Of a DNA stretch of 64,000 bases, positions 1 through 11,600 are shown piece by piece. Location: positions 159,955 through 223,954 of the forward strand of contig NZ_RIAS01000011.1 of the NCBI RefSeq assembly GCF_003719335.1, in the 5' to 3' direction. Each line of letters opens with the position of its first letter. Positions within the stretch are counted from its first letter, which is position 1. The notes under the pieces were generated by a model that made no database searches, had not been told where the DNA came from, and saw nothing but the letters and a program-made list of their open reading frames with translations. Source of the stretch: Paenibacillus amylolyticus (GTDB lineage: Bacteria > Bacillota > Bacilli > Paenibacillales > Paenibacillaceae). A program made the position numbers and the translations under genes.

Positions 1-3000
1 AACAAGATTTGTACAAAGTACGCACCCGAAACGGGATTCCGCTCACTTTCGTACAGCATTTCCTTTTGCAAAGGGGTAAGTGGATACACATTCTCAATTT
101 GACCGATACTTCGGGTATACTCAACCATTTGATTCCATTGCTCTATCGTCAATCCCTTAAGTGAAAGATCACTTGGGGTAAGCTCCCTTTGTTCTTTAGT
201 GATGCAATGCTCGATTACTTTACGAAGGTTTTCCTTATAAGAATAGGCCAGCTGCTCCATCGTTTCTCGTTGATATTGTTTCTGACTATAATTGATGGAC
301 AGTGACAACTCCCCTTCTACAACGATACTGTTGATATTAAGCACAAACGGTCTCTTGTTATTTTCACTAACGGAAGGTCCACTGGAATAGGTCGAAAATT
401 GAATACCAGCCTGGTCCGAATCCTGGTTTATTTGACCCATATAATTAAAACTGATTTCGGGATTTTGCTCTAATTGGTCTTCTTCAATCCATGCTGACAA
501 GTACCTTAAGATCCCGTAACCGATCCCTTTACTCGGGACCTGGCGCAGTCTTTCCTTGACAGACTTGATTCTTTTGGATATGTCAGCTCCCGTTTCCATC
601 GTAATCATGACTGGATACATGCTCGTAAACCATCCCACGGTACGTGTAATATCCAGCTCTGGAACAATATCCTCCCTGCCGTGCCCTTCCAGGTTCACGA
701 CCACTTTATCCATGCCTGTCCAATCATGAACCGCCATTCCCAAAGCCGTTAGCAAAATGTCATTAATCTCCGTATTGTACGCACGATGGGTCTGTTTTAA
801 TAACTGCTCCGTTTCCTCTGCCGTCCAATGCAAGGTAATCGTTTCGCTGTCTTTTCCAATGCTTTCTTTACAATCCATATCTTTAGGCAACGGAGTTCGC
901 TCGACTTGATCCACAGAACACCAGTAAGCATATTCCTGCTTCATCACAGGCTGAACAGCAAAGGCGGATAACTCTTCTGCCCATTGTTTAAACGACGTCG
1001 TTTTTGGAGGCAGGCAGATTTCTTCCCCTCTGAGGAACTGATCATACCCCGTTTGAATATCTTCATACAAAATACGCCATGATACCCCATCAATCACCAG
1101 ATGATGAATGGCAAAGAGCAAATGATCCCCTTCAGCGCATTGAAACAAGCCGAGTTTTATCAATGGACCGTGAGACAGATCCAAGCTGCTCTGGATTTCT
1201 TTTGCTTTCATTTCAATCAAGGGTGCCGGATCAGTTTCATTCTTCAGATCGAAGATATGCAAACTGTATAATCCCTCTTCTTCAGTTCCACGGTTCCACG
1301 CTTGATATCCGCCCTCTGGTACTTGACGATAAACGATGCGAAGGGCATCATGCTGCTTGACGATTTTGTTCATGATGCTGTGAATGAAGCCGATATCGAA
1401 CCCATCTTTGCGGAAGAACATCATTTCCTGGTTGTAATGATGTGCGTCCACCATGTTTTGATCAAAGAACCAGCGCTGAACGGGTGTCAGTCTGACTTCC
1501 CCTGTCACTTCCCCTTGATCATAAGAAGTGTTCACAGAGGTGACGTGTTCACTTAATTGGGATACGACCGGATAGGTGAAAAAATGCTTCATTTCCACTT
1601 TATAGCCTGACTGAAGCAATCGTGACGCCACTTGAATACATTTGATTGAATCTCCCCCGAGCTCAAAGAAATGATCTGATCTGCTGATTCTCTGAACACC
1701 AAGCACGGCTTCCCAGGCGGAGATAATTGCTTGTTCTACTGGGCTCTGCGGTGCCTCATATTCGGCTATCTGATCTACATGTTTTTGGGGTAAAGGTAAT
1801 GCCTTCCGGTCAACCTTACCATTGGAAGTTAACGGAATATGATCTACATGAACAAAATAAGACGGGATCATGTAATCCGGGATTTCATGAGCTAATGCTG
1901 ATCTAATCTCCTTGGCTGACAATGCACTGCTACCTTTCCAATAAGCACATAATTGCTTGGATCCGTCCTCCTGTTCATGGGCGATTACAACCGCTTCTTG
2001 GATCGTTTCTATTTTTAAAATAGCGGTCTCCACTTCTCCCAGTTCAATTCGATAACCCCGAATTTTCACCTGCTGATCGATCCGTCCCAAATATTCAATA
2101 TTTCCATCTTCCAGCCATCTGGCTGCATCTCCAGTTCGGTACATCTTTCCTTCAGTGATCCAGGCACGTTCTACGAATTTCTCTGCTGTCAACTCAGGGC
2201 GATTCAGATATCCCCTGGCCAGTCCCTCTCCTGCGACATATAACTCTCCCGGAGCACCAATCGGCTGCAGCTGTTGATGCGTGTTCAATATATAGGTCTG
2301 CAGTGTCGGGATCGGTTTACCAATGTTGCTTTTTCCAGCCTGTATCTCAATTTCAGTAATTTCCTTATAGGTCACATGAACGGTGGTTTCCGTTATGCCA
2401 TACATATTGATTAACTGAATAGATGGATATTTCTCTCTCCAGTTTTTTAATAAAGCCGGATTGAGAGCTTCCCCTCCAAAAATCACTTTTCTTACATTCA
2501 GCCTTTCTTCTTGACTTGTTAACTCCTCCTGAAGGAGATGGTAGAAATACGTTGGCGTTTGATTCAAAATGGTTACTTGCTCATCTCTTAACAATTGTAA
2601 AAATTGCTGCGGACTTCTAGCTGTCATTTGGGGGACGATAACCAGTTTGCCTCCATAGAGCAAGGCACCGTACATTTCCCATACGGAGAAATCAAAGCAA
2701 AAAGAGTGGAACAGCGTCCATGTATCTGATGATTTAAAATCAAATCTATTTTGACTGTTAAATAACAATCGAACCACATTTTTATGTTCAATGCATGTAC
2801 CTTTGGGTCTCCCTGTTGTTCCCGAAGTATAGATTACGTAGGCCAGCCCTGTTCGGTACACGTTTACTCCCAAGTTGGAATCATCTTCATGGTAAACATC
2901 TAAATCGTCGAGGCAGATGCTTTCTCCTGTAAAAGAGATACGTTCCTGTACATGCCGCTGCAGCAACAATACATGTACATCCGAATCTTCAAGCATGTAA

Positions 3001-6000
3001 TTCACACGTTCCTCTGGATATTCCGGATCAATCGGTACATACGCACCGCCAGCTTTCAAAATCGCAAGCATTCCCACGACCATGTCTAACGATCGTTCAG
3101 CGATAATTCCAATTAACTGATCTTGTTGAATCCCTTTAGCATGCAGTGCTCTTGCCAATTGATTGGCTTTTCTGTTCAGTTCATGATAGGTAAGCTGTTG
3201 ACCTTCGAACACAACCGCGACGTGTTCAGGAGTTCGTTCTACCTGTTCTTCAAACAGTCCATGAATCGTTTTGTCCATAGGGTATGTGGCCTTCGTGTCA
3301 TTAAAAGATTCCAATATCTGCACTTTCTCCTGTGCTGTCATCAGGTCTATATCATCGATGGGGACATATGGATTCAGGGCGACCTGCTCTAACAGTTGAA
3401 TCAAGTGCCCTTGGATCCGTTCTATGCTTGCGCGATCATAGACATTGGCATTGTAGTAGAACATACATTTCATTTCTTTGCCCGGTTTGATAATCAGGTT
3501 AAAATCATAATTGGTTTGTTCATCTGCTTCTACATTCGTAATGCGAAGAACTGTCTGCTCTTGATCCCCAAACTGTTCAGTAATGCCTTGTACCGGATAA
3601 TTCTCAAACACGAGAATGTGATCAATCAAATTTTGCTTTTGCTTGGTTTCCGCTTGAATCTCGTATAATGGATACGTTTCATGCGGATGCGAAGCGACAG
3701 CTTGCTCCTGAATCCGTTTCATCATCGCCGCGAATGTTTCGTTTCCTTGCGTTTGAATTCGCACAGGGATCGTATTAATGAATAGGCCGATCATACGTTC
3801 AACACCAGCAATCCCTGCGGGTCTGCCTGATACCACACTCCCAAATACGACATCCGCACTGTTGTTGTATTTCTGCAGCAACATTCCCCAAGCCGTCTGC
3901 ATCAGCGTGTTCAGCGTTACCTGATTCTGACTTGCAACCTGTGTGATGCGTTCAGTTAATTCCTGACTTAGTGGGCAAATTAGATTTTCGGATTGATATT
4001 CGCTGCTTTTTCGAAGGTTATGCTCTTTTGGCAAAGCGGTCTGCTCCTCATAGCCTTCCAAGTAGTCACTCCAGTATTTCAGTGATGCTTTACGATCCTG
4101 TTTATCTAGCCATTCAATATAGTGTTTGTAAGGCGCAGCTGTTTGTTGTTCACTTTGCCGTCGTTCCAGGATTGCAAAATAACCATCGAACAGCTCCTGG
4201 ATCACAAGAGAAAGACACCAGCCATCCATTAAAATATGATGATAATTCCAAATGAAACGATAGGTTTGATCATCCGTCTGCAAAATCGATATCCGCATCA
4301 ACACATCCTTGGACAAATCAAAACCTTTATTTTTATCTTTTCGAATATAAGCTGCCACGTATGCGTCACGATCTTCTTCCTTCATTTCTCGCAAATCTTC
4401 ATATAGAATCCCATTTGGTTTATGACGGTAAACCACTTGTAGGGGACCGTGTTTCCATCGGCTATGAAAATTCGTTCTGAGAATCGAATTCCGCTCGATC
4501 AGTTGATCCAAACTTTTAGCAAATGCTTTCACGTCTAACAACCCATGAAGATCCAGCGTCGTTTGAAGCACATAAGCTTCCGAATTCGAATGAAGTAAAT
4601 CATGAAATAACATTCCATTTTGCATCGGAGACAGCGCATATATGTCTTCAACTTCACCCATGAGTTCAGCTTCGCGAACCAGACCTTCCAACTCTTCAAT
4701 GGTCATGCCTTTCAAAGATAGATCACTTGGTGTCAATTCCGGCTTCTCTTTGCTCAAGCAGTGTTTTATTAATTGTTGCATATGATTTTTGAAATAGGCC
4801 GCCACTCGTTCCATCGTTTCTTTGTGATACTGTGTGCGGCTGTACTTCAAGGACAATGACAACTTTCCTTCCATAATCAAAGCATTTACATCAATAAGAA
4901 CATTTCTTCTATGATTCTCGCTTGCTGTAGCTCCGTCTGAATAAGGTGACATTTGCATCCCACTATGTTGAAGGTCCTGATCGAATTGTCCCAAATAGTT
5001 GAAGCTAATTTCAGGATTCAAGGTAAATGGAGTCTCTTTCCGGTGTATACTTAAATATCTTAAAATCCCGTATCCAATCCCTTTTTTAGGGATATTGCGA
5101 AGGACCTCTTTGTTTGTTCTAATAAGCAGAGATATATTGGAATGTTCTTTCATGTTAAGCACAACGGGATATTGGCTTGTAAACCATCCGACCGTTCGTG
5201 TAATATCAAGATCCGGAATAATAGATTCTCTGCCATGTCCCTCTAGATTCACAAGAACTTGATCACTGCCCGTCCATTGATAAATCGACATACCTAATGC
5301 AGTAAGCAAGAGATCGGCAATCTCCGTATTATACGCACGATTTGCATGTTTCAATAGCTGTACTGTTTCCGCTGCCGTCCATTCCAGCGTTAGTTCTTCG
5401 CTGTCTTTTTCCAGGGCATCGTTCGTTCTGAAATCGGTCGGTAATGGCGTAAAGGAGGCTTGTTCCATTTCTCTCCAGTAGTCCAATTCCTGTTTCATAA
5501 CTTCGCTGTCCGCATACAACTGCAGCTGCTCCGCCCATAATTGAAACGATGCCGTTTTCTGTGGTAGCTGCATCGGTTTTTCAAGCATGAATTGTTCATA
5601 GCTCTTTGATATGTCTTCAATCAGAATTCGCCATGAAACCCCATCGATCACCAAATGATGGATCACAATCAATAGATGATCGCCGTCTGCGCATCGAAAT
5701 AAACACAACCTCATCAAAGGGCCGCGCTCCAAGCTGAACAACCGTTGCAGTTCATTGGCTTTCTTCGCGATTTGATGAGATGGATCTGCTAACGACGTGA
5801 AATCCATCATTTCAAACGTATAGAATGATTTTTGTGAGTCCAGCCCTTGATTCCACGGCTCATAACCTTGTTCTTTGTAATGATACTCCATGCGTAGTGC
5901 ATCATGATGCTCAATCATTTTATCGAACACGTGGCGAAGGGGGGTCTCGTGAAAACCTTCTTGCCGATATAGCATAATGGACTGATTATAGTGATGGGGA

Positions 6001-8591
6001 TCCACCTTGTACTGCTCAAAAAACCAATGTTGGATAGGCGTCAGTGACACTTTGCCCGTAACGGTTCCCTGCTCTGATGTTGTGCTCACGGGCTGAACAT
6101 GCGGAATCAGGCTTGCAATGGTTGGGTTCTTAAACAGATGTTCCATCTGTACCTGATAACCGGCCTGATATAACCTCGACGAAACTTGAATGGATTTAAT
6201 CGAATCGCCGCCCAGCTCGAAAAAATTATCCCGGAGTCCAATGTTTTGTACCCCCAGCACACTTTCCCAGATAGATACCAGCTGTTGTTCCATGATGGTA
6301 CGCGGCGCTTCGTATTGCATTCCCTTCAGCATATGTTCTTTGGGAGAAGGCAGTGCTTTGCGATCCACCTTTCCATTGGACGTAAGCGGCATCTGATCCA
6401 GCTGTACAAAATAGGATGGAATCATGTAGCTTGGCAAATGCCAAGCTAACTCTTCCCGTAGCTCCGCAATGGTCATTGCTTCTGCTCCTACGAAATAGCC
6501 ACATAATTGCTTTGTTCCCGCTTCATCTTCAATAGCGATCACGATAGCCTCTTGAATCCGGGTTATATTTAAAAGGGCACCCTCCACTTCACCAAGTTCA
6601 ATCCGGTATCCACGAATTTTCTCTTGATGGTCCATTCTTCCGATATATTCAATATTTCCATCGGGCAGCCATCTTGCAAAGTCACCCGTCTTGTACATCT
6701 TCGCTCCAGCTACAAACGGATCATCGACAAACTTCTCTGCCGTCAGGTCAGAGCGATTCAAGTAACCTCTGGCGATCCCCGCTCCCGCTACACATAATTC
6801 TCCCTGCACTCCAACAGGCTGCAATTCACGGTGTTCACTTAAAATGTAGACTCTATTGTTCGCAATTGGCTTTCCAATCGAGATATATTGCTCCGTCGAG
6901 TTGATCGGAAGAACAGTAGATACCACACTATTTTCAGTCGGGCCATACTCGTTACATACTTCGATCCGTGGATTGATATGTTTCAATCGATGTATTAAAG
7001 AAGGCACAATTTTCTCTCCCGCTGCGACTACATTTTTCATCGAAGCCCAATCCGCAGCTTGCGCTTGTTCCAAAAGAGTCATCAAGAAACTAGGCGGGCT
7101 TTGAATATGCGTAATTGCCTGTGTTTTGATCATCGAATTGATGGCCACCGCATCTTTACACTGCTGCCCGTTCAATACGTACACGGTTGATCCAGAGATA
7201 ATCGGGCCAAAAAAGTGAGTAATGAACGAATCAAACACAAAGGGATTCAGCATTAACACCCTGTCGTTTCCGCTAAAATGATAAAAGTCCGATTTCCATT
7301 GCAAGGAATTCACAATGCTGGCGTGTTCAATCATGACACCTTTGGGGTTGCCCGTTGTCCCTGACGTGTAGATCATATATGCTAGGTCACTATCACTGGC
7401 CGAATACTCCAGATTTAAATGACTGTTACTGCAGTGGGCATCATCTTCGAGAAAGACAGACGTACCCTCATATGATTCAGGTATTTGGATGTGACTGTGA
7501 TGCAGCAACCAAGCCGCATTTGAGTCCTCAAGGATAAACTGGATACGATCTGCCGGATATTCTGGATCAATGGGAACGTATGCCCCCCCAGCTTTCAGAA
7601 CACCCAATAATCCCACAATCATTTCCAGCGATCGTTCTGCCATGATTCCAACGAATTGCCCTGTCTGCAATCCCTTTGCTTGAAGTGTGCGAGCCAATTG
7701 ATTGGACTGTTGATTTAAATCTTTGTAGGTTAATACACTGCTCTCAAATACGACTGCAGGGTGATCCGGCGTCCGCTCCACCTGTTCTTCAAATAATTGA
7801 TGCATTAACTTATGCTGTGGATAAGCCACTTTTGTATCGTTAAAATCGAACAACAGTTTGTTCCTTTCGGAAACTGACAACAGTTCGACGCGACTTAACT
7901 CCAGATCGGGTTGGTTCAATAGAATAGCGAACAATTGATCGAGATGCTCTGCAGCTTGAACCATATAATCTCGATCATAACGCTCTGCGTCATAGGTTAA
8001 TTTTAATTGAATAGTCTCGTTATCCAGATCAAACTGAAATATCGTGGCTGCTCTTACGTTATTGTCATCAGAAACCGTTTGAGCTTTCCCTAATGAAACC
8101 AATGTATGGATCATAGGTACGTGATTCGAATCGTACTCAATGCTTAAACGTTCAACCATTTTTCTGAAAGAGATTCGTTGATGTTGAACAGCCTCACTGA
8201 AACTGACCTTCATTTGATTAAATATAGACTTGAAAGACATCGTATGATCGATATTATTTTTTAAGAGGAGAACCTTATTTGACAGCGTCAGGTCACTGTT
8301 CTTCTCTTCCATCGCTCTCATGCCCATAATTATTTGGGTTTCATTGGTGTATTTATATAAAAGACACTGAACTCCGGATAATAATATCGTGTACATGGCC
8401 ATTGGGATGTTTCTTGAAATAGATTTGATTTTAGTAGATACTCCGTCTGATAATGGTTTATTAATGTAATTTTGTTGGTTTATATCGTATGTGTGTTTGG
8501 AATTGATCTTGCAATAAGGCAAATGAACAAGAACATCATCTTCTTGGAATCGGCTCTCCCAATACAATTCTTGTTTCTTAAATATAGACAT
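1..8591 (-). CDS. mycB: Iturin-type NRPS subunit B (MycB-like), partial at the left edge
   Basis: About 2863 codons are visible; the 3' part lies outside the window. Order read by translation: an N-terminal stretch of about 250 residues resembling only the C-terminal half of a condensation domain; A1 (YTSGTTG near 411); PCP1 (GGDS, Ser797); epimerase E1 (HHLVIDG near 978); C2 (HHILMDG near 1450); A2 (YTSGTTG near 1920); PCP2 (GGDS, Ser2315); E2 (HHLVIDG near 2496); then the start of C3. A1 pocket residues read D-S-T-Q-V-A-E-V-V-K, which I cannot match exactly (six of ten agree with one Tyr code). A2 reads DFWNIGMVHK, the classic Thr code. The two epimerase modules fit the D2-D3 pattern of iturins, and the aromatic-like A1 fits D-Tyr2, but Thr replaces Asn3. 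The ATG at 8591 follows a GGGGTG site and lies 36 bases after mycA. The symbol is given by homology of architecture, not of product. Confidence 0.9.
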   Translation of the reverse strand, partial: MSIFKKQELYWESRFQEDDVLVHLPYCKINSKHTYDINQQNYINKPLSDGVSTKIKSISRNIPMAMYTILLSGVQCLLYKYTNETQIIMGMRAMEEKNSDLTLSNKVLLLKNNIDHTMSFKSIFNQMKVSFSEAVQHQRISFRKMVERLSIEYDSNHVPMIHTLVSLGKAQTVSDDNNVRAATIFQFDLDNETIQLKLTYDAERYDRDYMVQAAEHLDQLFAILLNQPDLELSRVELLSVSERNKLLFDFNDTKVAYPQHKLMHQLFEEQVERTPDHPAVVFESSVLTYKDLNQQSNQLARTLQAKGLQTGQFVGIMAERSLEMIVGLLGVLKAGGAYVPIDPEYPADRIQFILEDSNAAWLLHHSHIQIPESYEGTSVFLEDDAHCSNSHLNLEYSASDSDLAYMIYTSGTTGNPKGVMIEHASIVNSLQWKSDFYHFSGNDRVLMLNPFVFDSFITHFFGPIISGSTVYVLNGQQCKDAVAINSMIKTQAITHIQSPPSFLMTLLEQAQAADWASMKNVVAAGEKIVPSLIHRLKHINPRIEVCNEYGPTENSVVSTVLPINSTEQYISIGKPIANNRVYILSEHRELQPVGVQGELCVAGAGIARGYLNRSDLTAEKFVDDPFVAGAKMYKTGDFARWLPDGNIEYIGRMDHQEKIRGYRIELGEVEGALLNITRIQEAIVIAIEDEAGTKQLCGYFVGAEAMTIAELREELAWHLPSYMIPSYFVQLDQMPLTSNGKVDRKALPSPKEHMLKGMQYEAPRTIMEQQLVSIWESVLGVQNIGLRDNFFELGGDSIKSIQVSSRLYQAGYQVQMEHLFKNPTIASLIPHVQPVSTTSEQGTVTGKVSLTPIQHWFFEQYKVDPHHYNQSIMLYRQEGFHETPLRHVFDKMIEHHDALRMEYHYKEQGYEPWNQGLDSQKSFYTFEMMDFTSLADPSHQIAKKANELQRLFSLERGPLMRLCLFRCADGDHLLIVIHHLVIDGVSWRILIEDISKSYEQFMLEKPMQLPQKTASFQLWAEQLQLYADSEVMKQELDYWREMEQASFTPLPTDFRTNDALEKDSEELTLEWTAAETVQLLKHANRAYNTEIADLLLTALGMSIYQWTGSDQVLVNLEGHGRESIIPDLDITRTVGWFTSQYPVVLNMKEHSNISLLIRTNKEVLRNIPKKGIGYGILRYLSIHRKETPFTLNPEISFNYLGQFDQDLQHSGMQMSPYSDGATASENHRRNVLIDVNALIMEGKLSLSLKYSRTQYHKETMERVAAYFKNHMQQLIKHCLSKEKPELTPSDLSLKGMTIEELEGLVREAELMGEVEDIYALSPMQNGMLFHDLLHSNSEAYVLQTTLDLHGLLDVKAFAKSLDQLIERNSILRTNFHSRWKHGPLQVVYRHKPNGILYEDLREMKEEDRDAYVAAYIRKDKNKGFDLSKDVLMRISILQTDDQTYRFIWNYHHILMDGWCLSLVIQELFDGYFAILERRQSEQQTAAPYKHYIEWLDKQDRKASLKYWSDYLEGYEEQTALPKEHNLRKSSEYQSENLICPLSQELTERITQVASQNQVTLNTLMQTAWGMLLQKYNNSADVVFGSVVSGRPAGIAGVERMIGLFINTIPVRIQTQGNETFAAMMKRIQEQAVASHPHETYPLYEIQAETKQKQNLIDHILVFENYPVQGITEQFGDQEQTVLRITNVEADEQTNYDFNLIIKPGKEMKCMFYYNANVYDRASIERIQGHLIQLLEQVALNPYVPIDDIDLMTAQEKVQILESFNDTKATYPMDKTIHGLFEEQVERTPEHVAVVFEGQQLTYHELNRKANQLARALHAKGIQQDQLIGIIAERSLDMVVGMLAILKAGGAYVPIDPEYPEERVNYMLEDSDVHVLLLQRHVQERISFTGESICLDDLDVYHEDDSNLGVNVYRTGLAYVIYTSGTTGRPKGTCIEHKNVVRLLFNSQNRFDFKSSDTWTLFHSFCFDFSVWEMYGALLYGGKLVIVPQMTARSPQQFLQLLRDEQVTILNQTPTYFYHLLQEELTSQEERLNVRKVIFGGEALNPALLKNWREKYPSIQLINMYGITETTVHVTYKEITEIEIQAGKSNIGKPIPTLQTYILNTHQQLQPIGAPGELYVAGEGLARGYLNRPELTAEKFVERAWITEGKMYRTGDAARWLEDGNIEYLGRIDQQVKIRGYRIELGEVETAILKIETIQEAVVIAHEQEDGSKQLCAYWKGSSALSAKEIRSALAHEIPDYMIPSYFVHVDHIPLTSNGKVDRKALPLPQKHVDQIAEYEAPQSPVEQAIISAWEAVLGVQRISRSDHFFELGGDSIKCIQVASRLLQSGYKVEMKHFFTYPVVSQLSEHVTSVNTSYDQGEVTGEVRLTPVQRWFFDQNMVDAHHYNQEMMFFRKDGFDIGFIHSIMNKIVKQHDALRIVYRQVPEGGYQAWNRGTEEEGLYSLHIFDLKNETDPAPLIEMKAKEIQSSLDLSHGPLIKLGLFQCAEGDHLLFAIHHLVIDGVSWRILYEDIQTGYDQFLRGEEICLPPKTTSFKQWAEELSAFAVQPVMKQEYAYWCSVDQVERTPLPKDMDCKESIGKDSETITLHWTAEETEQLLKQTHRAYNTEINDILLTALGMAVHDWTGMDKVVVNLEGHGREDIVPELDITRTVGWFTSMYPVMITMETGADISKRIKSVKERLRQVPSKGIGYGILRYLSAWIEEDQLEQNPEISFNYMGQINQDSDQAGIQFSTYSSGPSVSENNKRPFVLNINSIVVEGELSLSINYSQKQYQRETMEQLAYSYKENLRKVIEHCITKEQRELTPSDLSLKGLTIEQWNQMVEYTRSIGQIENVYPLTPLQKEMLYESERNPVSGAYFVQIL

Positions 8592-8627
8592 ACGACACCC
8601 CAATCAGAATTTATATTTTATATTCAC

Positions 8628-11600
8628 TTAGAAAAAATCCATCTCGATCAGATCGGCCAGTGTACCTTCATTCATGTCCTCTTCAGGGAATTTAATCTGA
8701 TTGATTTCAATATGAGGTTCACAGCCTATCGTTGTCAGAATTAGAAGCAAGTGTTGTGACATGGCTGCAATCGTGGTTTTTTCAAATAGAATTGTGCTAT
8801 ATTCAAAAGCGGCATCAATCTGCTGATCCGACTCGGTAACATACAGTGTTAAATCAAACTTGGATACGCGATTATTTGGAGCAACTGGCATACAGGTGAG
8901 ACCATCCATATGCATCTCTGACGGACCTGAATTTTGCAATACAAACATCGTGTCAAACAGCGGGTTCCGCCGTGCATCCTTGGTCAGATTAACTTTTTTG
9001 ATTAATTCCTCAAACGGATAATCCTGATTCTCATAAGCGTTCAGCATATGTTCTTTAACTTCCAGCAGATATACTGCAAATGTTTTATCCGCTGCAGGCT
9101 GATTTCGAACAGCAAGTGTATTCACGAACATGCCCATCACCGGCTCCAGCTCCGCATGTGTTCTTCCCGCAATCGGCATACCCACGATGATATCCTCTTG
9201 TCCACTATATTTAGACAACAAAATGGTATAAGCCGCGAGCAGGATCATGTATAACGTTGCTCCCGTCTGAGTTTCCAATTTTCTCAGGCTTATGGCCAGG
9301 TCTTCGTTCACAGCAATTTCCAATAAATCCCCCTCATAACGCAGCGATTCGGGTCTTTCATAATCTGTTGGCAATTCCAATAGAGGAATTTGCTCACTGA
9401 AGACCCCGAGCCAATACCGCTCCTGCTTTTTCATCCAATCACTGTGAAGTTGGAATTGCTGCCACTCCGCATAATCCTTGTATTGAATTCGAAGAGGAGA
9501 TAGCTCTTCTCCACGATATAACTGACCGAGTTCGGACATTAGAATCTGCACAGATAGTCCATCTGCAATGATATGGTGCAGATCCACTAACAGTACATGG
9601 CAATCCTGTCGCAGTTTAATCAGCCCTGCTCTCATAAGCGGTGCTTGTCCCAGATCGAAGGTACGAATAAACTTCTCTACCTGGTCTTCCACCTCTTCTT
9701 CCACTGCCTGAATGGATTCAATGACAAACTTCACTTCAGGATATATGATTTGTCTGGGTTCTCCTTGGATGACTTTGAAAGCAGTCCGGAGCGATTCATG
9801 ACGATCTACTAACTGCTGAAAAGCTGCCTCCAATCGTGTCCGATCCAGCGCTCCTTCCAGCATAAACAGGCCTGACATGTTGTAGATGAGCTCCTCACCG
9901 GCTTTCATGCTCATAATGTACATTCTCATTTGTGCAGAAGAAATAGGATAATATTCTTTTTCCGTCGCTTGTGCAATAGGCTGGTTAACCTGCTGCTCCA
10001 TCTGATTAATGTACTGGGCCATTTGTTCTATCGTCTGCCATTCAAATACGTTTCTGACTGAGATACGAACACTCAGGTTTTGATTGATTTTGTACACCAG
10101 CTTTGTCGCGCGTAAAGAGTTGCCTCCTACATCAAAGAAACTGTCTCTTATACTGATTTTATCTATACCAAGTACGTCCTCCCAAATGGGTAGTAACGTT
10201 TTTTCCAAGGATGTTCGGGGTTCGATATATTCACTTCCCGTTTGTATGTTTTCTAGTGGAGGCGGGAGTAAACGTCGATTAATTTTCCCATTGGAGGTCA
10301 GAGGCATATTATCGAGCTCTATAAAGTAAGCTGGAACCATATAATTGGGCAGCAGGGCAGCGAGATTTTGTTTCAACTCTCTAACGGTCTTTTCGGAATC
10401 CGCCGTAAAGTAGGCACATAGAGATTTGTCTCCGTTCTCATCCTCATGTGCGATCACGATGACTTCTTTCACACCTGGTACAAGTAATAATGCTGCTTCA
10501 ACTTCACCCACTTCAATTCGGTAGCCTCGAATCTTGATTTGATGATCGATTCGCCCCAAATACTCGACATTGCCGTCCGGTAGCCATCTCACCAGATCTC
10601 CCGTCTTATACATCGTCGCTCCTTGGACGAAGGGATCACGCACGAATTTTGCTGCTGTCAGTTCAGGCAAGTTCAAATATCCTCTACCTACTCCGTCACC
10701 TGAAATGCACAATTCCCCAACAACACCCACAGGCTGAACCTTTTCATGATTGTTTAATACATACAGACGGTTATTGCCTAATGTTCGGCCAATCGGCAGA
10801 TGATTTTTTCTGTTTTCTGTATCCAACTCCTCCGGAACAACACGATATGTCGCAGCATCGACACAGCATTCAGTCGGACCGTAAACGTTAATTATGGTTG
10901 GCAGCGAATGGTGGAGTGAAAATAAAGCAGTGAATTCAGCCACACTTTGCTGAGAAAGAGCCTCTCCGCCAATGAGCATATATTTTAATGAACTTCCGTG
11001 AACGTCTCTTGCCCTGGCAAGCAATTTCAGGTGAGCAGGTGTACCGTCGGTTACCTCAATTTCATACCGCTTGTAATAATTCATTAGCTCTTGTCCATCC
11101 CCAACCGTTTCCTTGTCTACAACAAACAAGGCATGTCCCGACAGCAGCGCGCCAAAAATCTGTTTGACCGATGCATCGAAATAGTAAGGAGCTAGTACTG
11201 CAACATGCATACCGTTATGTGATTCATTCATAACCTGGCTGAACAGCGAGGTAACTAAATGTTGAACCTGACGATGTTCGATCATGACGCCTTTTGGCAT
11301 CCCCGTTGTACCGGAAGTATAGATTACATATGCCAGCTGGCTGGAATCTCCTACCCGTTCTAAGTTGGAGAGATTAGATGCGTAGCTTTTTTCATCGTTT
11401 AAATCCATAATTTTCCCATCGAAAATGATCCTTTGTTTCAGATGCTCTTGTGTGACCAAAACCATTGCTCCTGAATCACGCAAGATATGCTGGATACGCT
11501 CTTCAGGAGAATCCGGATCAAGCGGTACATATGCCCCGCCCGCTTTGATAATGCCCAAGATACCAACAATCATATCCATGGAACGCTCTGTCATAAGGCC

